Of a stretch of 14,066 bases of DNA, positions 7,101-13,780 are shown one piece after another. Position numbers and translations under genes: made by a program. Location of the stretch: assembly GCA_019136395.1 (NCBI GenBank), contig JAGVUH010000211.1:1-14066 (forward strand), read 5' to 3'. Source of the stretch: Gammaproteobacteria bacterium (GTDB taxonomy: Bacteria > Pseudomonadota > Gammaproteobacteria > Chromatiales > Chromatiaceae). The notes under the pieces were generated by a model. It was given only the letters and a program-made list of their open reading frames with translations. It had not been told where the DNA came from and did not search any database. How positions within the stretch are numbered: position 1 is the stretch's first letter; every line of letters starts with the position of its first letter.

Positions 7101-7691
7101 CACCCGGCCCAGTTCCTCCAGGACGGCAGCCCCTTCACCCCGGAGCGCTCCCACAAGCTGCAACGCCTGCAGGAGATGCTGGAAGAGGCCATGGCCGAGG
7201 GCGACAGCGTGCTCATCTTCTCCCAGTTCACCGAGGTCGCCGCCGCCCTGGAGCGGCGCCTGCGGCAGGAGCTGCACTACCAAACCTTCTATCTGCACGG
7301 CGGCACCCCCCGCGCCAAACGGGAGGACATGATCGCCGCCTTTCAGGACCCGGAGGCGGAGCCGGCCATCTGCGTCCTCTCCCTCAAGGCCGGCGGCGTC
7401 GGCATCACCCTCACCAAGGCCAACCACGTCTTCCACTTCGACCGCTGGTGGAACCCGGCGGTGGAAGACCAGGCCAGCGACCGCGCCTTCCGTATCGGCC
7501 AGGAGAAGACCGTCTTCGTCCACAAGTTCGTCACCCTGGGCACCCTGGAGGAACGGATCAGCGAGATGATCGAGGACAAGAAGGCCATCGCCGGCGCCAT
7601 CGTCGGCAACGACGAGTCCTGGCTCACCCAGCTCGACAACGAGCGCTTCAAGGCCCTGATCCGGCTCAACCGCGCGGCGGTGGTGGAATGA
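4164..7691 (+). CDS. SNF2-family DEAD/DEAH-box helicase with SNF2-associated N-terminal domain
   Basis: A 1175-residue member of the bacterial SNF2 (COG0553) ATPases, which translocate on DNA and remodel protein-DNA complexes. The start MLILHAFW is typical of the subfamily paired with SWIM proteins. Residues about 400-620 are the SNF2-associated region (DUF3670-like; LNLGLAARMVPKLW, YKIIIPAWW). The helicase core has motif I DDMGLGKT (K677), motif Ia IAPTSVIGNW, motif II DEAQ at 825-828, motif III LTGTP (from T853), motif V GGVGITLTKANHVFHFDRWW and motif VI QASDRAFRIGQ (1103-1113). All catalytic motifs look intact. Two inserts are unusual: a period-3 Gly/Ala tract at residues 330-392 and a duplicated segment at 709-750 between motifs I and Ia. 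The start lacks a strong Shine-Dalgarno; a TATACT at 4106-4111 is a possible -10 without a convincing -35. Its exact substrate is unknown. Confidence 0.93.
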   Translation: MLILHAFWSPEATVEFIQYGDFHLWAETLTDARQGRTQDKIPHHPFQLPAKDWPAFWGSLGFKEDPGVLALETQSLLLPSTAEAPLPSPALARYWQADLNLAEARPRPWRLDCLRLDRPIRQLSDIHFLAFQQGGAVQPAGDFLFWYWFTQEIKRLLVRDQYLPALVVRQPPRPKGARKDPPLEILGGWEWAGEAYEQLIARAVERLPPAAVRPPLDDAKGPANGGDWPVGWPDAESHLRHCAEVLLDQIPRQLAWPAVFTKKVTGSLLAAAIAPRPTNAPWIGVDQVRHWRQWRGHLRGAEGEVAFTLGFQLEEPPFDEPAGVGAAPDVPASPAMVAEAAGIAGVAGATEFTRVPGAGGAPGSAMTFRTTGAAGDASAAGAVGAAVLTDIAADPGDGWTLHFVAVPRDDPSRRLPLADYWAAGPAERQDWRRHLGQDFETHLLLNLGLAARMVPKLWQGLATAAPQGLSLSLDEAFAFLKEWAWILEDAGYKIIIPAWWTPQGRRRVKIRLRTAPSQAKPSAVASGEGGLKLKNLVQYRYELAIGDEVVSPEEWRQLVESKAPLVRFRGQWVELDRDKMREMLAFWQRYGQETPTMSVQDLLQRTALDEDFEVDRDDALAGMLRRLRGGGHLESVADPPGLRAQLRDYQRRGVAWLCFLEQCGLGACLADDMGLGKTLQAIARLVQERAEGEGPGDYLTVESEERREGDAQTEIPAGDAMESLAPARSQAGSAQGEIRVQDAAGPLAPTLLIAPTSVIGNWHKEVQKFAPQLPVLIHHGHTRSQDKADFLAQTAGQALVITSYALARRDQALFTARDWHRVILDEAQNIKNPLAAQTKAILKLRAPHRLALTGTPVENRLIDLWSIFNFLNPGYLDTQARFRKGYEIPVQRDRDPVKTATLKRLVEPFILRRLKSDKAIIQDLPDKLEALQYCNLSKEQAALYESVVRDVERQLEDKEGIARQGLMLSTLMKLKQICNHPAQFLQDGSPFTPERSHKLQRLQEMLEEAMAEGDSVLIFSQFTEVAAALERRLRQELHYQTFYLHGGTPRAKREDMIAAFQDPEAEPAICVLSLKAGGVGITLTKANHVFHFDRWWNPAVEDQASDRAFRIGQEKTVFVHKFVTLGTLEERISEMIEDKKAIAGAIVGNDESWLTQLDNERFKALIRLNRAAVVE
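5151..5339 (+). repeat. 9-bp-period Gly-x-Ala tract in the SNF2 helicase gene
   Basis: Twenty-one successive codon triads run through residues 330-392. The most regular are GIA, GVA, GAT, GAG, GAP, GSA, GAA, GDA and GAV. The nucleotide consensus is about GGNGYYGCY with a strict 9-base spacing. The first codon is usually glycine and the third alanine, proline or threonine. Flanking sequence (EEPPFDEP before, GDGWTLHFVAVP after) reads as ordinary helicase N-domain, so the tract looks like an inserted flexible linker. Units are diverged, so it is either old or selected at protein level. Confidence 0.75.
6288..6413 (+). repeat. 69-bp imperfect tandem duplication in the SNF2 helicase gene
   Basis: Residues 709-731 and 732-750 align with a 23-residue (69-base) offset. 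GDAQTEI...GDA...SLAPA in the first copy matches GSAQGEI...QDA...PLAPT in the second, about 10 identities over 19 positions. It lies between helicase motif I (K677) and motif Ia (IAPTSVIGNW), where related helicases have a much shorter loop. The frame is kept. Confidence 0.6.
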
Positions 7692-7806
7692 CCATGACGA
7701 AACCCGCAGTGGCTTCCCTGTCTTCCCGGCCCACTGCCGCGCGGAGAAAGGGCGTGGCGCGGGGTGATCATGGGGTCCAACCGCGTGGCAATGGAGGAGT
7801 GAATTC

Positions 7807-8790
7807 ATGACCACCCTGGGCAGAACCTGGTGGGGCCAGCGCTTCATAGCCGCGCTGGAGGGCTTCACCGACTACGGCCGCCTGCAACGGGGGCGGAGCT
7901 ACAGCGGCGACAGCCGTATCCTCGCCTTTGCCATCGCCGATGGCCTGGTGACGGCGACGGTGCGCGGCAACGTCAACCCCTACTACGGCGTTTACAAGGA
8001 ACCCCGCTACCAGACCCGCCTTCAGTTGGCCCCCATCTCCGCCCCGGACTGGGACCAGGCCATCGCTTACCTGGGCAGCCGCGCCGATCTGATCGCCCGG
8101 CTGTTGCTGCGCGAGATGCCGGATACCATCGACGAGGCCTTCGCCGGCCTCAAATTGCCCCTGCTGCCGCGCAGCCGCAAGGATTTCGTCCTGGCCGCTT
8201 GCTCCTGCCCGGACGACTTCAACCCCTGCAAACACATCGCCGGCGTCTATTACCGGCTGGCGGCCCGTCTGGACCAGGACCCCTTCCTGCTGTTCGAACT
8301 GCGCGGCCTGTCGCGCACGCGCCTCCACCAGGCCCTGGTCACCACCCCCCTTGGTCAGGCCCTGGCCAGCCTCAGACCCGAGGCGGAGGACCCCACCGCC
8401 CCCCTGGAGCCCGCCGCCTCCTTCTTCACCCGTTCGCTGATCCGCAACGACGCGGCTCCCATCCCGAAGATCCCGGGCGCGGAAGAGACCGCCAACACCA
8501 CGGTAGAAAATGGCCCCCCGACCACCCCGACCATCCCGAATCCTACAGGAACCAGGGCCACCCAGAACGCCGCGGGTACCGCGTCTAAGTCGCTGGATTA
8601 CGAAGCCTTCTGGAGCGGCCGGCACCGCCTGCCCACCGAGATGGAGCCCGCCACCCCACCCATCCTACCCGCCATCCTGGTGCGCAAGGCCGGCGACTAT
8701 CCCGGCTTCTGGGACCGGGACAGTTCCTTCATCGGCGTGATGGAGGAGCTTTACCAGCGAGTGCGGGAGAAGCATCGGGATTTGCTTTAG
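7807..8790 (+). CDS. SWIM zinc-finger protein, partner of the SNF2 helicase
   Basis: A 327-residue protein starting MTTLGRTWWGQRFIAALEGF, the usual opening of bacterial SWIM proteins encoded next to SNF2 helicases. The SWIM zinc motif CxCx(n)CxH is present as C132-S-C134...C141-K-H143 (ACSCPDDFNPCKHIAGVYY), a fold thought to bind DNA or protein. Residues about 1-100 form the conserved N-terminal region (GRSYSGDSRI, YYGVYKEPRY), and FLLFELRGL follows the finger. A proline/threonine/alanine-rich linker (about 219-260) precedes a C-terminal segment with DYEAFW and DYPGFWDRD. GGAGG stands nine bases before the ATG. It starts 115 bases after the helicase stop on the same strand, so co-transcription is likely. 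The cellular role of the pair is not established; chromatin-like remodelling, repair or defence are possibilities. Confidence 0.92.
   Translation: MTTLGRTWWGQRFIAALEGFTDYGRLQRGRSYSGDSRILAFAIADGLVTATVRGNVNPYYGVYKEPRYQTRLQLAPISAPDWDQAIAYLGSRADLIARLLLREMPDTIDEAFAGLKLPLLPRSRKDFVLAACSCPDDFNPCKHIAGVYYRLAARLDQDPFLLFELRGLSRTRLHQALVTTPLGQALASLRPEAEDPTAPLEPAASFFTRSLIRNDAAPIPKIPGAEETANTTVENGPPTTPTIPNPTGTRATQNAAGTASKSLDYEAFWSGRHRLPTEMEPATPPILPAILVRKAGDYPGFWDRDSSFIGVMEELYQRVREKHRDLL
8461..8586 (+). repeat. Degenerate Pro/Thr/Ala linker with weak 9-bp periodicity in the SWIM gene
   Basis: Residues 219-260 are low-complexity and can be cut into three-codon units such as IPK, IPG, TPT, IPN and TRA, with several near copies of ATCCCGAAN and ACCCCGACC. 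The 9-base spacing is visible but much weaker than in the three other tracts. It may simply be an ordinary disordered linker. Confidence 0.35.
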
Positions 8791-8912
8791 CTGCTCTGAC
8801 GCAACGATCCTTCGGCGGCAGGTGAAGCCCTCCAGGTTGATGGGAAGGTCATCGAGCCGCATGTCGAATTTGCTACGCTTGTCACATCGACAACCAGAAG
8901 GGGGATCGACTT

Positions 8913-9491
8913 GTGTTTGCGCCCGACGTGCTCAACCCCATCCATCGCATCGACGTGAAACGGTTTCACCGGATGATCGAGGCCGGCTGCTTCGGCGACG
9001 GCGACCGGGTGGAACTGATCGACGGGGAGATGCGTGACATGACGCCCATTGGTCCGCCCCACGGGGGCACAACCGACATCCTGACCATGATCCTGGCCCC
9101 GAAGCTTGCGGGCAAGGCCATCCTCCGCATCCAGGGGCCCCTGGCCTTGGATGACGGCACCGAGCTCTATCCGGATCTCGTCGTGCTCCAACACCGGGAC
9201 GACTTCTACCGCCAGGCCAATCCCACTGGCGACGACGCCCTGCTGGTCATCGAGGTGGCGGACTCCAGTCTGAGCCTGGACCAGGGCCCCAAGCTCGCCA
9301 AGTACGCCCACGCCGGCATTCGCCGCTATTGGGTGGTGGACCTGCGGCACCGCACCCTGCACGACTACTGGGACCCGGACCGATTTCAGGGCCGCTACCG
9401 GCAACTGCACTCACTGACCGCCGGCGACCTCAGCCTGGACATCGCGGGGGTGCAGGTCAGGGTGGCCATCGCTGATATCTTTCCCGACTAA
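8913..9491 (+). CDS. Uma2-family (DUF820) putative endonuclease
   Basis: A 192-residue protein of the Uma2 family, which has the PD-(D/E)XK nuclease fold; most members are uncharacterised. Seen here: the substrate-side VELIDGEM (residues 33-40), PDLVV with D88, LVIEVADSS with E114, and DQGPKLAKYAHAGIRRYWVVDL containing the conserved lysines K127/K130 and the family's Y...G...YWVVD block. All expected acidic catalytic positions are present. The start is GTG at 8913 with AAGGGGG about nine bases upstream. It stands alone, 122 bases after the SWIM gene, and is convergent with the ABC transporter gene. Uma2 genes are often multicopy in cyanobacteria and Chromatiales. Confidence 0.9.
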   Translation: MFAPDVLNPIHRIDVKRFHRMIEAGCFGDGDRVELIDGEMRDMTPIGPPHGGTTDILTMILAPKLAGKAILRIQGPLALDDGTELYPDLVVLQHRDDFYRQANPTGDDALLVIEVADSSLSLDQGPKLAKYAHAGIRRYWVVDLRHRTLHDYWDPDRFQGRYRQLHSLTAGDLSLDIAGVQVRVAIADIFPD

Positions 9492-9520
9492 CTCTCATGA
9501 GGCGGCAGGCCACACCACTA

Positions 9521-9575
9521 ACAACGAAAGGCTTTCCCGTGACCTTCACGCTAACCGGATCTTTGCGGTCGTTGT
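9521..9575. terminator. Imperfect stem-loop between convergent genes
   Basis: Between the uma2-like stop (9491) and the ABC transporter stop (9595), ACAACG at 9521-9526 pairs with CGTTGT at 9570-9575. AAAG at 9527-9530 pairs with CTTT at 9561-9564, and an inner hairpin CGTGA-CCT-TCACG occupies 9538-9550. On the plus strand the structure is followed by a T/C-rich stretch. A bidirectional terminator is plausible from its position, but the stem is interrupted and there is no clean U-run. Confidence 0.3.
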
Positions 9576-9594
9576 CTCTTCAGGGATGGCGCTA

Positions 9595-12500
9595 CTACCA
9601 GCCCTTTATCAGTCCAAGGCGCGGAGCTGAACGAATGCGGGCTTGGGTTCCCAGGATAGAGGCGCCGAGCCGGGGCAGCAGTCGCCAGCCCAGCGCGAGA
9701 TAGAGCAGCAGGGCGAGCACCAGGATCGCCCCCAGGTTGAAGGCATAGGTGGCAACCAGGAAAGGACCCAGGTGCTTGTGGCCGGCGAGGAAGTGCGCCC
9801 CGCCCCAGGGGGATTCCGGCAGTCGGTAGATCGGCAGGGTGCGGTGGTAGAGCCCGTCCCGCCCCTGGCCGATGGGCTCCAGGTCGTGAAGGTTGAGGAC
9901 CTGACGTTCGAGGGTGGGGTTGGTGTGCCGGGTGCGCAGCGCGGCCAGGTCCTCATGGCCGAGTTCCGCTGCCAGGCGGGCCTCGATATCGCGCCGTTCG
10001 GCTGCGGCTGCGCGGCGCTCGGCGAACCGGCGGTGGCGGGCCTCGTCGAGAAAGGCGTTCAGGCGTTGGCTGAGGGCCGCGTCCTCGTCGACCGCCGACC
10101 ATTCCTCGGTCGTCAGGGGTGGGGCGATACCGGTACGCGCCGCGAGCGCGGTGCTCTCCCGCTGGAGAAGCCCTCGCTCGCTCTGGCCCTGGATGTCGGA
10201 AGCGCTCGCCAGAGTCAGGGCCTGGACTCGGCTTTTCAGTTCCGGCAGGTAATAGTCGAGATCATCCTCGGCCAGGCGGACCCGGGAATCGACGGCGAAG
10301 AAGTGCCGCATGTACGCATTGTCGCTGTATAGCGCCACCACCAGGGCCTCGTAGCCCCAGCGGGAGGGTAGGGCGTTGGCATAGGCAGGTACCTGGCGCT
10401 GGCGGTCGTCCGCGGGGATGAGGTCGTCAAAGGCGATGATCACGCCGCTTAACAGCATCTGCGGCACCAGTAGCAGGGGAATGAGGATGTAGATGGTCAC
10501 CGCCGAGCGCAGGGTGGCGGAGATATTGAGACCGAGCAGTGCCGAGGCGAAGGCGCAGGCGAACAGCAGCAGCCAGGCCTTGCCGAACAGATCGGGGATC
10601 TCCAGCAGCGGCATGGCAACGGCCAGGTAGAGCAGCATCTGCAAGCCGACCACCAGGGCTAGGTAGAGGGTCTTGGCGTTGATGTAGCTCCACCAACTCA
10701 GGTGCAGGAAGCGCTCGCGCTGCTGGATGCGGGCGTCGCGGCAGATCTCCTCGGCGCTGACGCTCAGGCCCAGGAACAGCGCCACCACCACGCTCATGAA
10801 CAGAAACACCAGCAGGTTGTGGTTGGTGTGATAGGCGTAGTCGGCGCCGGTCGCGCCCCGGGTGACCAGGGCTAGTACCAGGGCGAGCAGGGGCGGTTCC
10901 AGCAGGTTGACGGCGAGATAGCCACGGTTGGCCAGGCGGGCGCGTAGGTCGCGGCTGAAGAAGATCTTGAGTTGGCCCAGGCGGCTGGGGCGATGCAGGC
11001 CAGGTTCCGGTAGCGGCAGCGTAGCGGCGGTCTCGGACGGCAAAGGGGATGCGGTGGATGAGGAGGTCCTTGTGAGCGCTAAAGGTTCAAAAGGCTCGTG
11101 AGGCTCAGAAGTTTCGGAAAGTAAAGTAGGTACGGAAGGTGCGGTAGGTACAGGAGGCTCTGAAACATCAGTCAGGTCTGGCGGTGCCGGGCGCGCAGCC
11201 TCCGCCTCCTGATAGAGACGATACCAGGTCTGGGGGCTAATACGCCGCTCCGCGGTGGCCTGGCCGGCGGGGTCGAGCAGCTTCTCCTCGACGATCGCGA
11301 AGATCTGCTCCGGGTTGACGCTGCCGCAGCCAGGGCAGATGGCCTGCTCGGCGCCGGGCAGGCCACCCCGGGCACGGAAGTAGGCCACCGCCTCCAGGGG
11401 GGAGCCGCGGAAGATGGGCCAGCCGCCCTGGTCCAGCACCCAGAGGCTGTCGAACAGGCGGAAGATCTTCGAGGACGGCTGGTGGATGACGACGAAGATC
11501 AGCTTGCCCCGGGCCGCCTGCTGCTTGAGCAGGCTCATGACCATCTCCGCGTCGGCGGAGGAGAGGCCGGAGGTCGGCTCGTCGACGAACAGGACGGTGG
11601 GCTCGCGAATCAGTTCCAGGGCGATATTGAGGCGCTTGCGCTGACCACCGCTGATGGTCTTTTGCAGGGGGGAGCCGACCTTGAGAGCGGCGGTCTCCGC
11701 CTGGCCGAGGTCGGCGAGCAAGGCCCGCACCCGGTCGATCCGCTCCGCGTCCGACAGTTGGGCCAGGCACAGCCGGGCGGCATAGTGCAGGTTGTCGAAG
11801 ACGGTCAGGTCCTCGAACAACAGATCGTCCTGGGGGATGTAGCCGAAGACGCCGGCCACCGCGGCGGGTTCCCGATAGACGTCGCGGCCATTGAGATAGA
11901 GGGCGCCGTGATCGGGGGGCAGGGTGCCGTTGAGGAGGTTGAGCAGGGTGGATTTGCCGGCGCCGCTACCGCCCATGATGGCCACCAGACGCCCGCCCTG
12001 CTCCTGGAAGGAGAAGTCATGCAGGCCGGCCTCGCCGCCGGGGAAGCGAAACTCCAGGTGCTCGCCGCGCAGGATGACGGCCGGGGCGGTGGCCACCAGC
12101 GTGCTGAAGGCGGCGTTAAGCTGAGAGACGGCGAGTTCGTTGCCCCAGCGGTCGCGCAACACCTGGCCAGGGCGCAGGGGCTGGACGTCACCGGGTGCCA
12201 GGGGCCGTCCTTCCAGAGTGAGGGGCTCATCACCCAGGGGGGCGACGAGTAGCAGGTCATCCGCTGCCAGACGCAACACCGCCAGCCGGCTACGGAAGGC
12301 CTCTGCCTCGCCGTCCCCTAGCAGCCGGCCTTCGGGTCGATCCCGGGCGACGGCCGCCGGATCGGCGATGAAGGCCAGGATGGCGTCCAGGCTTGCCGGA
12401 CTCAGGCCCAGGGTCTGGCCGAGCCGGCGGGCGATGCGGCGGGCGGGGGCCTCTTCCGCGTTAGGTGCCGCCAGGACCAGGAAACGCAGCACCGCCGCCT

Positions 12501-12765
12501 GGCGCTCGACGCCGTGAAGCAGGGTCTGGAGCTGGTCCCCCAGCCCGGCCGCCTGCGCGAGGAGGTCCTCCGCTGGCCTGTCCTGGTGGAGTTCGGCGAG
12601 GTCGTCAAAGAGACCGATGTAGGTCGCGGCATCGGCCAGCCGGACGTGGTCGTGAAGGTAGGCCAGCACCCGCCTGCGGGCGGCGTCCCGGGCATCACCC
12701 CTCAGGCTTGCCGCTTGCAGGGCGAAGAGGTGCAGGACGGCGTTGAGCAGGCGTTCAGGAATCAT
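9595..12765 (-). CDS. ABCG-like ABC transporter (ATPase and permease in one chain) with TerB-like N-terminus
   Basis: A 1056-residue inner-membrane exporter-type protein. Residues about 1-140 are helical and resemble the TerB-like domain at the start of related transporters (MIPERLLNAVLHLFALQAA). The nucleotide-binding domain spans about 230-455: Walker A GGSGAGKST (K271), Q-loop Q312, signature ISGGQRKR (371-378), Walker B VLFVDEPTSG (D395, E396) and H-loop H428, all intact. A CPGCGSVNPEQIF element (C477, C480) follows. A low-complexity linker (533-580) leads to an ABC2-type membrane domain from about 610 to 790. A long loop (about 810-1000) with the charged helix RRFAERRAAAAERRDIEARL precedes a last membrane segment near 1010-1035. 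The layout, ATPase first, matches ABCG half-transporters, which dimerise. It begins 25 bases after the stop of the exported-protein gene, without a clear Shine-Dalgarno, so it probably depends on that upstream gene. The substrate is unknown. Confidence 0.9.
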   Translation of the reverse strand: MIPERLLNAVLHLFALQAASLRGDARDAARRRVLAYLHDHVRLADAATYIGLFDDLAELHQDRPAEDLLAQAAGLGDQLQTLLHGVERQAAVLRFLVLAAPNAEEAPARRIARRLGQTLGLSPASLDAILAFIADPAAVARDRPEGRLLGDGEAEAFRSRLAVLRLAADDLLLVAPLGDEPLTLEGRPLAPGDVQPLRPGQVLRDRWGNELAVSQLNAAFSTLVATAPAVILRGEHLEFRFPGGEAGLHDFSFQEQGGRLVAIMGGSGAGKSTLLNLLNGTLPPDHGALYLNGRDVYREPAAVAGVFGYIPQDDLLFEDLTVFDNLHYAARLCLAQLSDAERIDRVRALLADLGQAETAALKVGSPLQKTISGGQRKRLNIALELIREPTVLFVDEPTSGLSSADAEMVMSLLKQQAARGKLIFVVIHQPSSKIFRLFDSLWVLDQGGWPIFRGSPLEAVAYFRARGGLPGAEQAICPGCGSVNPEQIFAIVEEKLLDPAGQATAERRISPQTWYRLYQEAEAARPAPPDLTDVSEPPVPTAPSVPTLLSETSEPHEPFEPLALTRTSSSTASPLPSETAATLPLPEPGLHRPSRLGQLKIFFSRDLRARLANRGYLAVNLLEPPLLALVLALVTRGATGADYAYHTNHNLLVFLFMSVVVALFLGLSVSAEEICRDARIQQRERFLHLSWWSYINAKTLYLALVVGLQMLLYLAVAMPLLEIPDLFGKAWLLLFACAFASALLGLNISATLRSAVTIYILIPLLLVPQMLLSGVIIAFDDLIPADDRQRQVPAYANALPSRWGYEALVVALYSDNAYMRHFFAVDSRVRLAEDDLDYYLPELKSRVQALTLASASDIQGQSERGLLQRESTALAARTGIAPPLTTEEWSAVDEDAALSQRLNAFLDEARHRRFAERRAAAAERRDIEARLAAELGHEDLAALRTRHTNPTLERQVLNLHDLEPIGQGRDGLYHRTLPIYRLPESPWGGAHFLAGHKHLGPFLVATYAFNLGAILVLALLLYLALGWRLLPRLGASILGTQARIRSAPRLGLIKGW
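11080..11169 (-). repeat. Ten 9-bp units in the linker of the ABC transporter gene
   Basis: On the coding strand ten three-codon units follow one another, including EPP, VPT, APS, VPT, EPH, EPF and EPL. Nucleotide units are of the type GTACCTACC, GCACCTTCC and GAGCCTCAC (consensus about GWRCCTTYY). The stretch is clearly more AT-rich than the surrounding gene. It falls exactly between the ATPase domain and the first membrane helix, where a flexible insert would be tolerated. Confidence 0.85.
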
Positions 12766-12790
12766 CAGGGTGGAGGTCGGGGCAACCCGC

Positions 12791-13678
12791 TTAGCGTGCC
12801 GGGGTCAGGATGGCAGCGCGGGTGGCGGCGACTTCCTTGTTCACTTCGGTCCATTGGGCCTGAATGGCGTATGTTTCCTCGGGGGTGGTGTCGGCCCGGT
12901 AGGCGGCGTGCATTTTGGCGATGAGATCCGCTTTCGCAATCGTCCAGCCATTGACGGTCAGGGTCTTGTCGACCGGTGCCGCGACCTTGAGGAGCGTCAA
13001 CATGACCTCTTCCCATTCCCCGCGATCAGGCTGACCCTGGGCGCCCTTATCGAGTGCAAAGTCACCCGCATCGTGCAAGGCGTTGTGGAATTTGCCCCTC
13101 ATATAGGCTTGCTGGATCGTCAAGCCGAACAGCGAATCGACCAGGTATTCGGCGCTGCGCGGGTTGGCCATCAGGACGGGGACGTCCTGGATGTAGCTCG
13201 CGGCCAGGTGCCCGAAGGTCTTATCGAGGTCGATGCCTTGTGGATCGGCGGCCGCCCGCTTGAGGGTGGTGAACAGGGCGCTGCTGAGATCCGCCTCCGC
13301 TCGCAGATCGAGTTTGTCCTGGACATCCTCGATCACCGCCACCGCCTCGGCGACCGCCTTGCGCTGCTTGAAGGTGGCGGCGTAAAGGGCATCGAACAGC
13401 TTGATGCCCGCGTACATCCGCAACTGCTCGTCATTGAGCCGTTCGGCCAGGTTATTGGGCGCGAGGAGTGACGGCTGCCAGGTGATCCCATGCGCCGATA
13501 GGCGTTTGAAGAGGTCGAAGGCATTGTTGATCTTTTCCTGCGCCAGCACCCCCTGGACCTCCGCGGAGATCTGTTCGAGGGATTGGGTCACCTGGGAAAC
13601 CGAACCTGTGTCGGCGCCTTGGGCGGTAGAGGCCAACAGGAGCAGGGAAGAGGCGAAGGCCATTCTGGATACTTTCAT
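12791..13678 (-). CDS. Exported protein of unknown family, upstream partner of the ABC transporter
   Basis: I do not recognise the family. With the ATG at 13678 the protein has 295 residues and starts MKVSRMAFASSLLLLASTAQGA, a clear Sec signal peptide with likely cleavage after AQGA (about residue 22). The ATG at 13702 is also in frame but would place acidic residues before the signal peptide, so I prefer the shorter form. The mature part is soluble and mainly helical, with no further membrane segment, no lipobox and only scattered charged helices (AEAVAVIEDVQDKLDLRAEA; KTFGHLAASYIQDVPVLMA). It is therefore probably periplasmic. It is the first gene of a two-gene unit with the ABC transporter (25-base gap), so an accessory role in export or substrate delivery is plausible but inferred. 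Confidence 0.8.
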   Translation of the reverse strand: MKVSRMAFASSLLLLASTAQGADTGSVSQVTQSLEQISAEVQGVLAQEKINNAFDLFKRLSAHGITWQPSLLAPNNLAERLNDEQLRMYAGIKLFDALYAATFKQRKAVAEAVAVIEDVQDKLDLRAEADLSSALFTTLKRAAADPQGIDLDKTFGHLAASYIQDVPVLMANPRSAEYLVDSLFGLTIQQAYMRGKFHNALHDAGDFALDKGAQGQPDRGEWEEVMLTLLKVAAPVDKTLTVNGWTIAKADLIAKMHAAYRADTTPEETYAIQAQWTEVNKEVAATRAAILTPAR

Positions 13679-13780
13679 TGCGATTGTCTCGTCTGTCATC
13701 ATTGCTTAACTAGCTGTTTTAATATGATTTATGTCCACTAATGGGCGGGATGGGGGGCCACCCAGATTCGGCCAGCCATG

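Noticed and set aside
6579..7868. 429-codon minus-strand open frame opposite the helicase C-terminal half
   Set aside because: Shadow of the conserved helicase motifs III-VI on the other strand; no domain signal of its own.
8665..8862. 65-codon minus-strand frame (MRLDDLPINLEGF...) between the SWIM and Uma2 genes
   Set aside because: It overlaps the 3' end of the SWIM gene antisense, lacks a clear ribosome binding site, and no family could be recognised; a gene remnant is possible but unsupported.
13703..13780. Promoter for the exported protein/ABC transporter unit in the AT-rich gap
   Set aside because: The stretch is AT-rich and correctly placed, but no pair of hexamers with reasonable spacing could be identified by eye.
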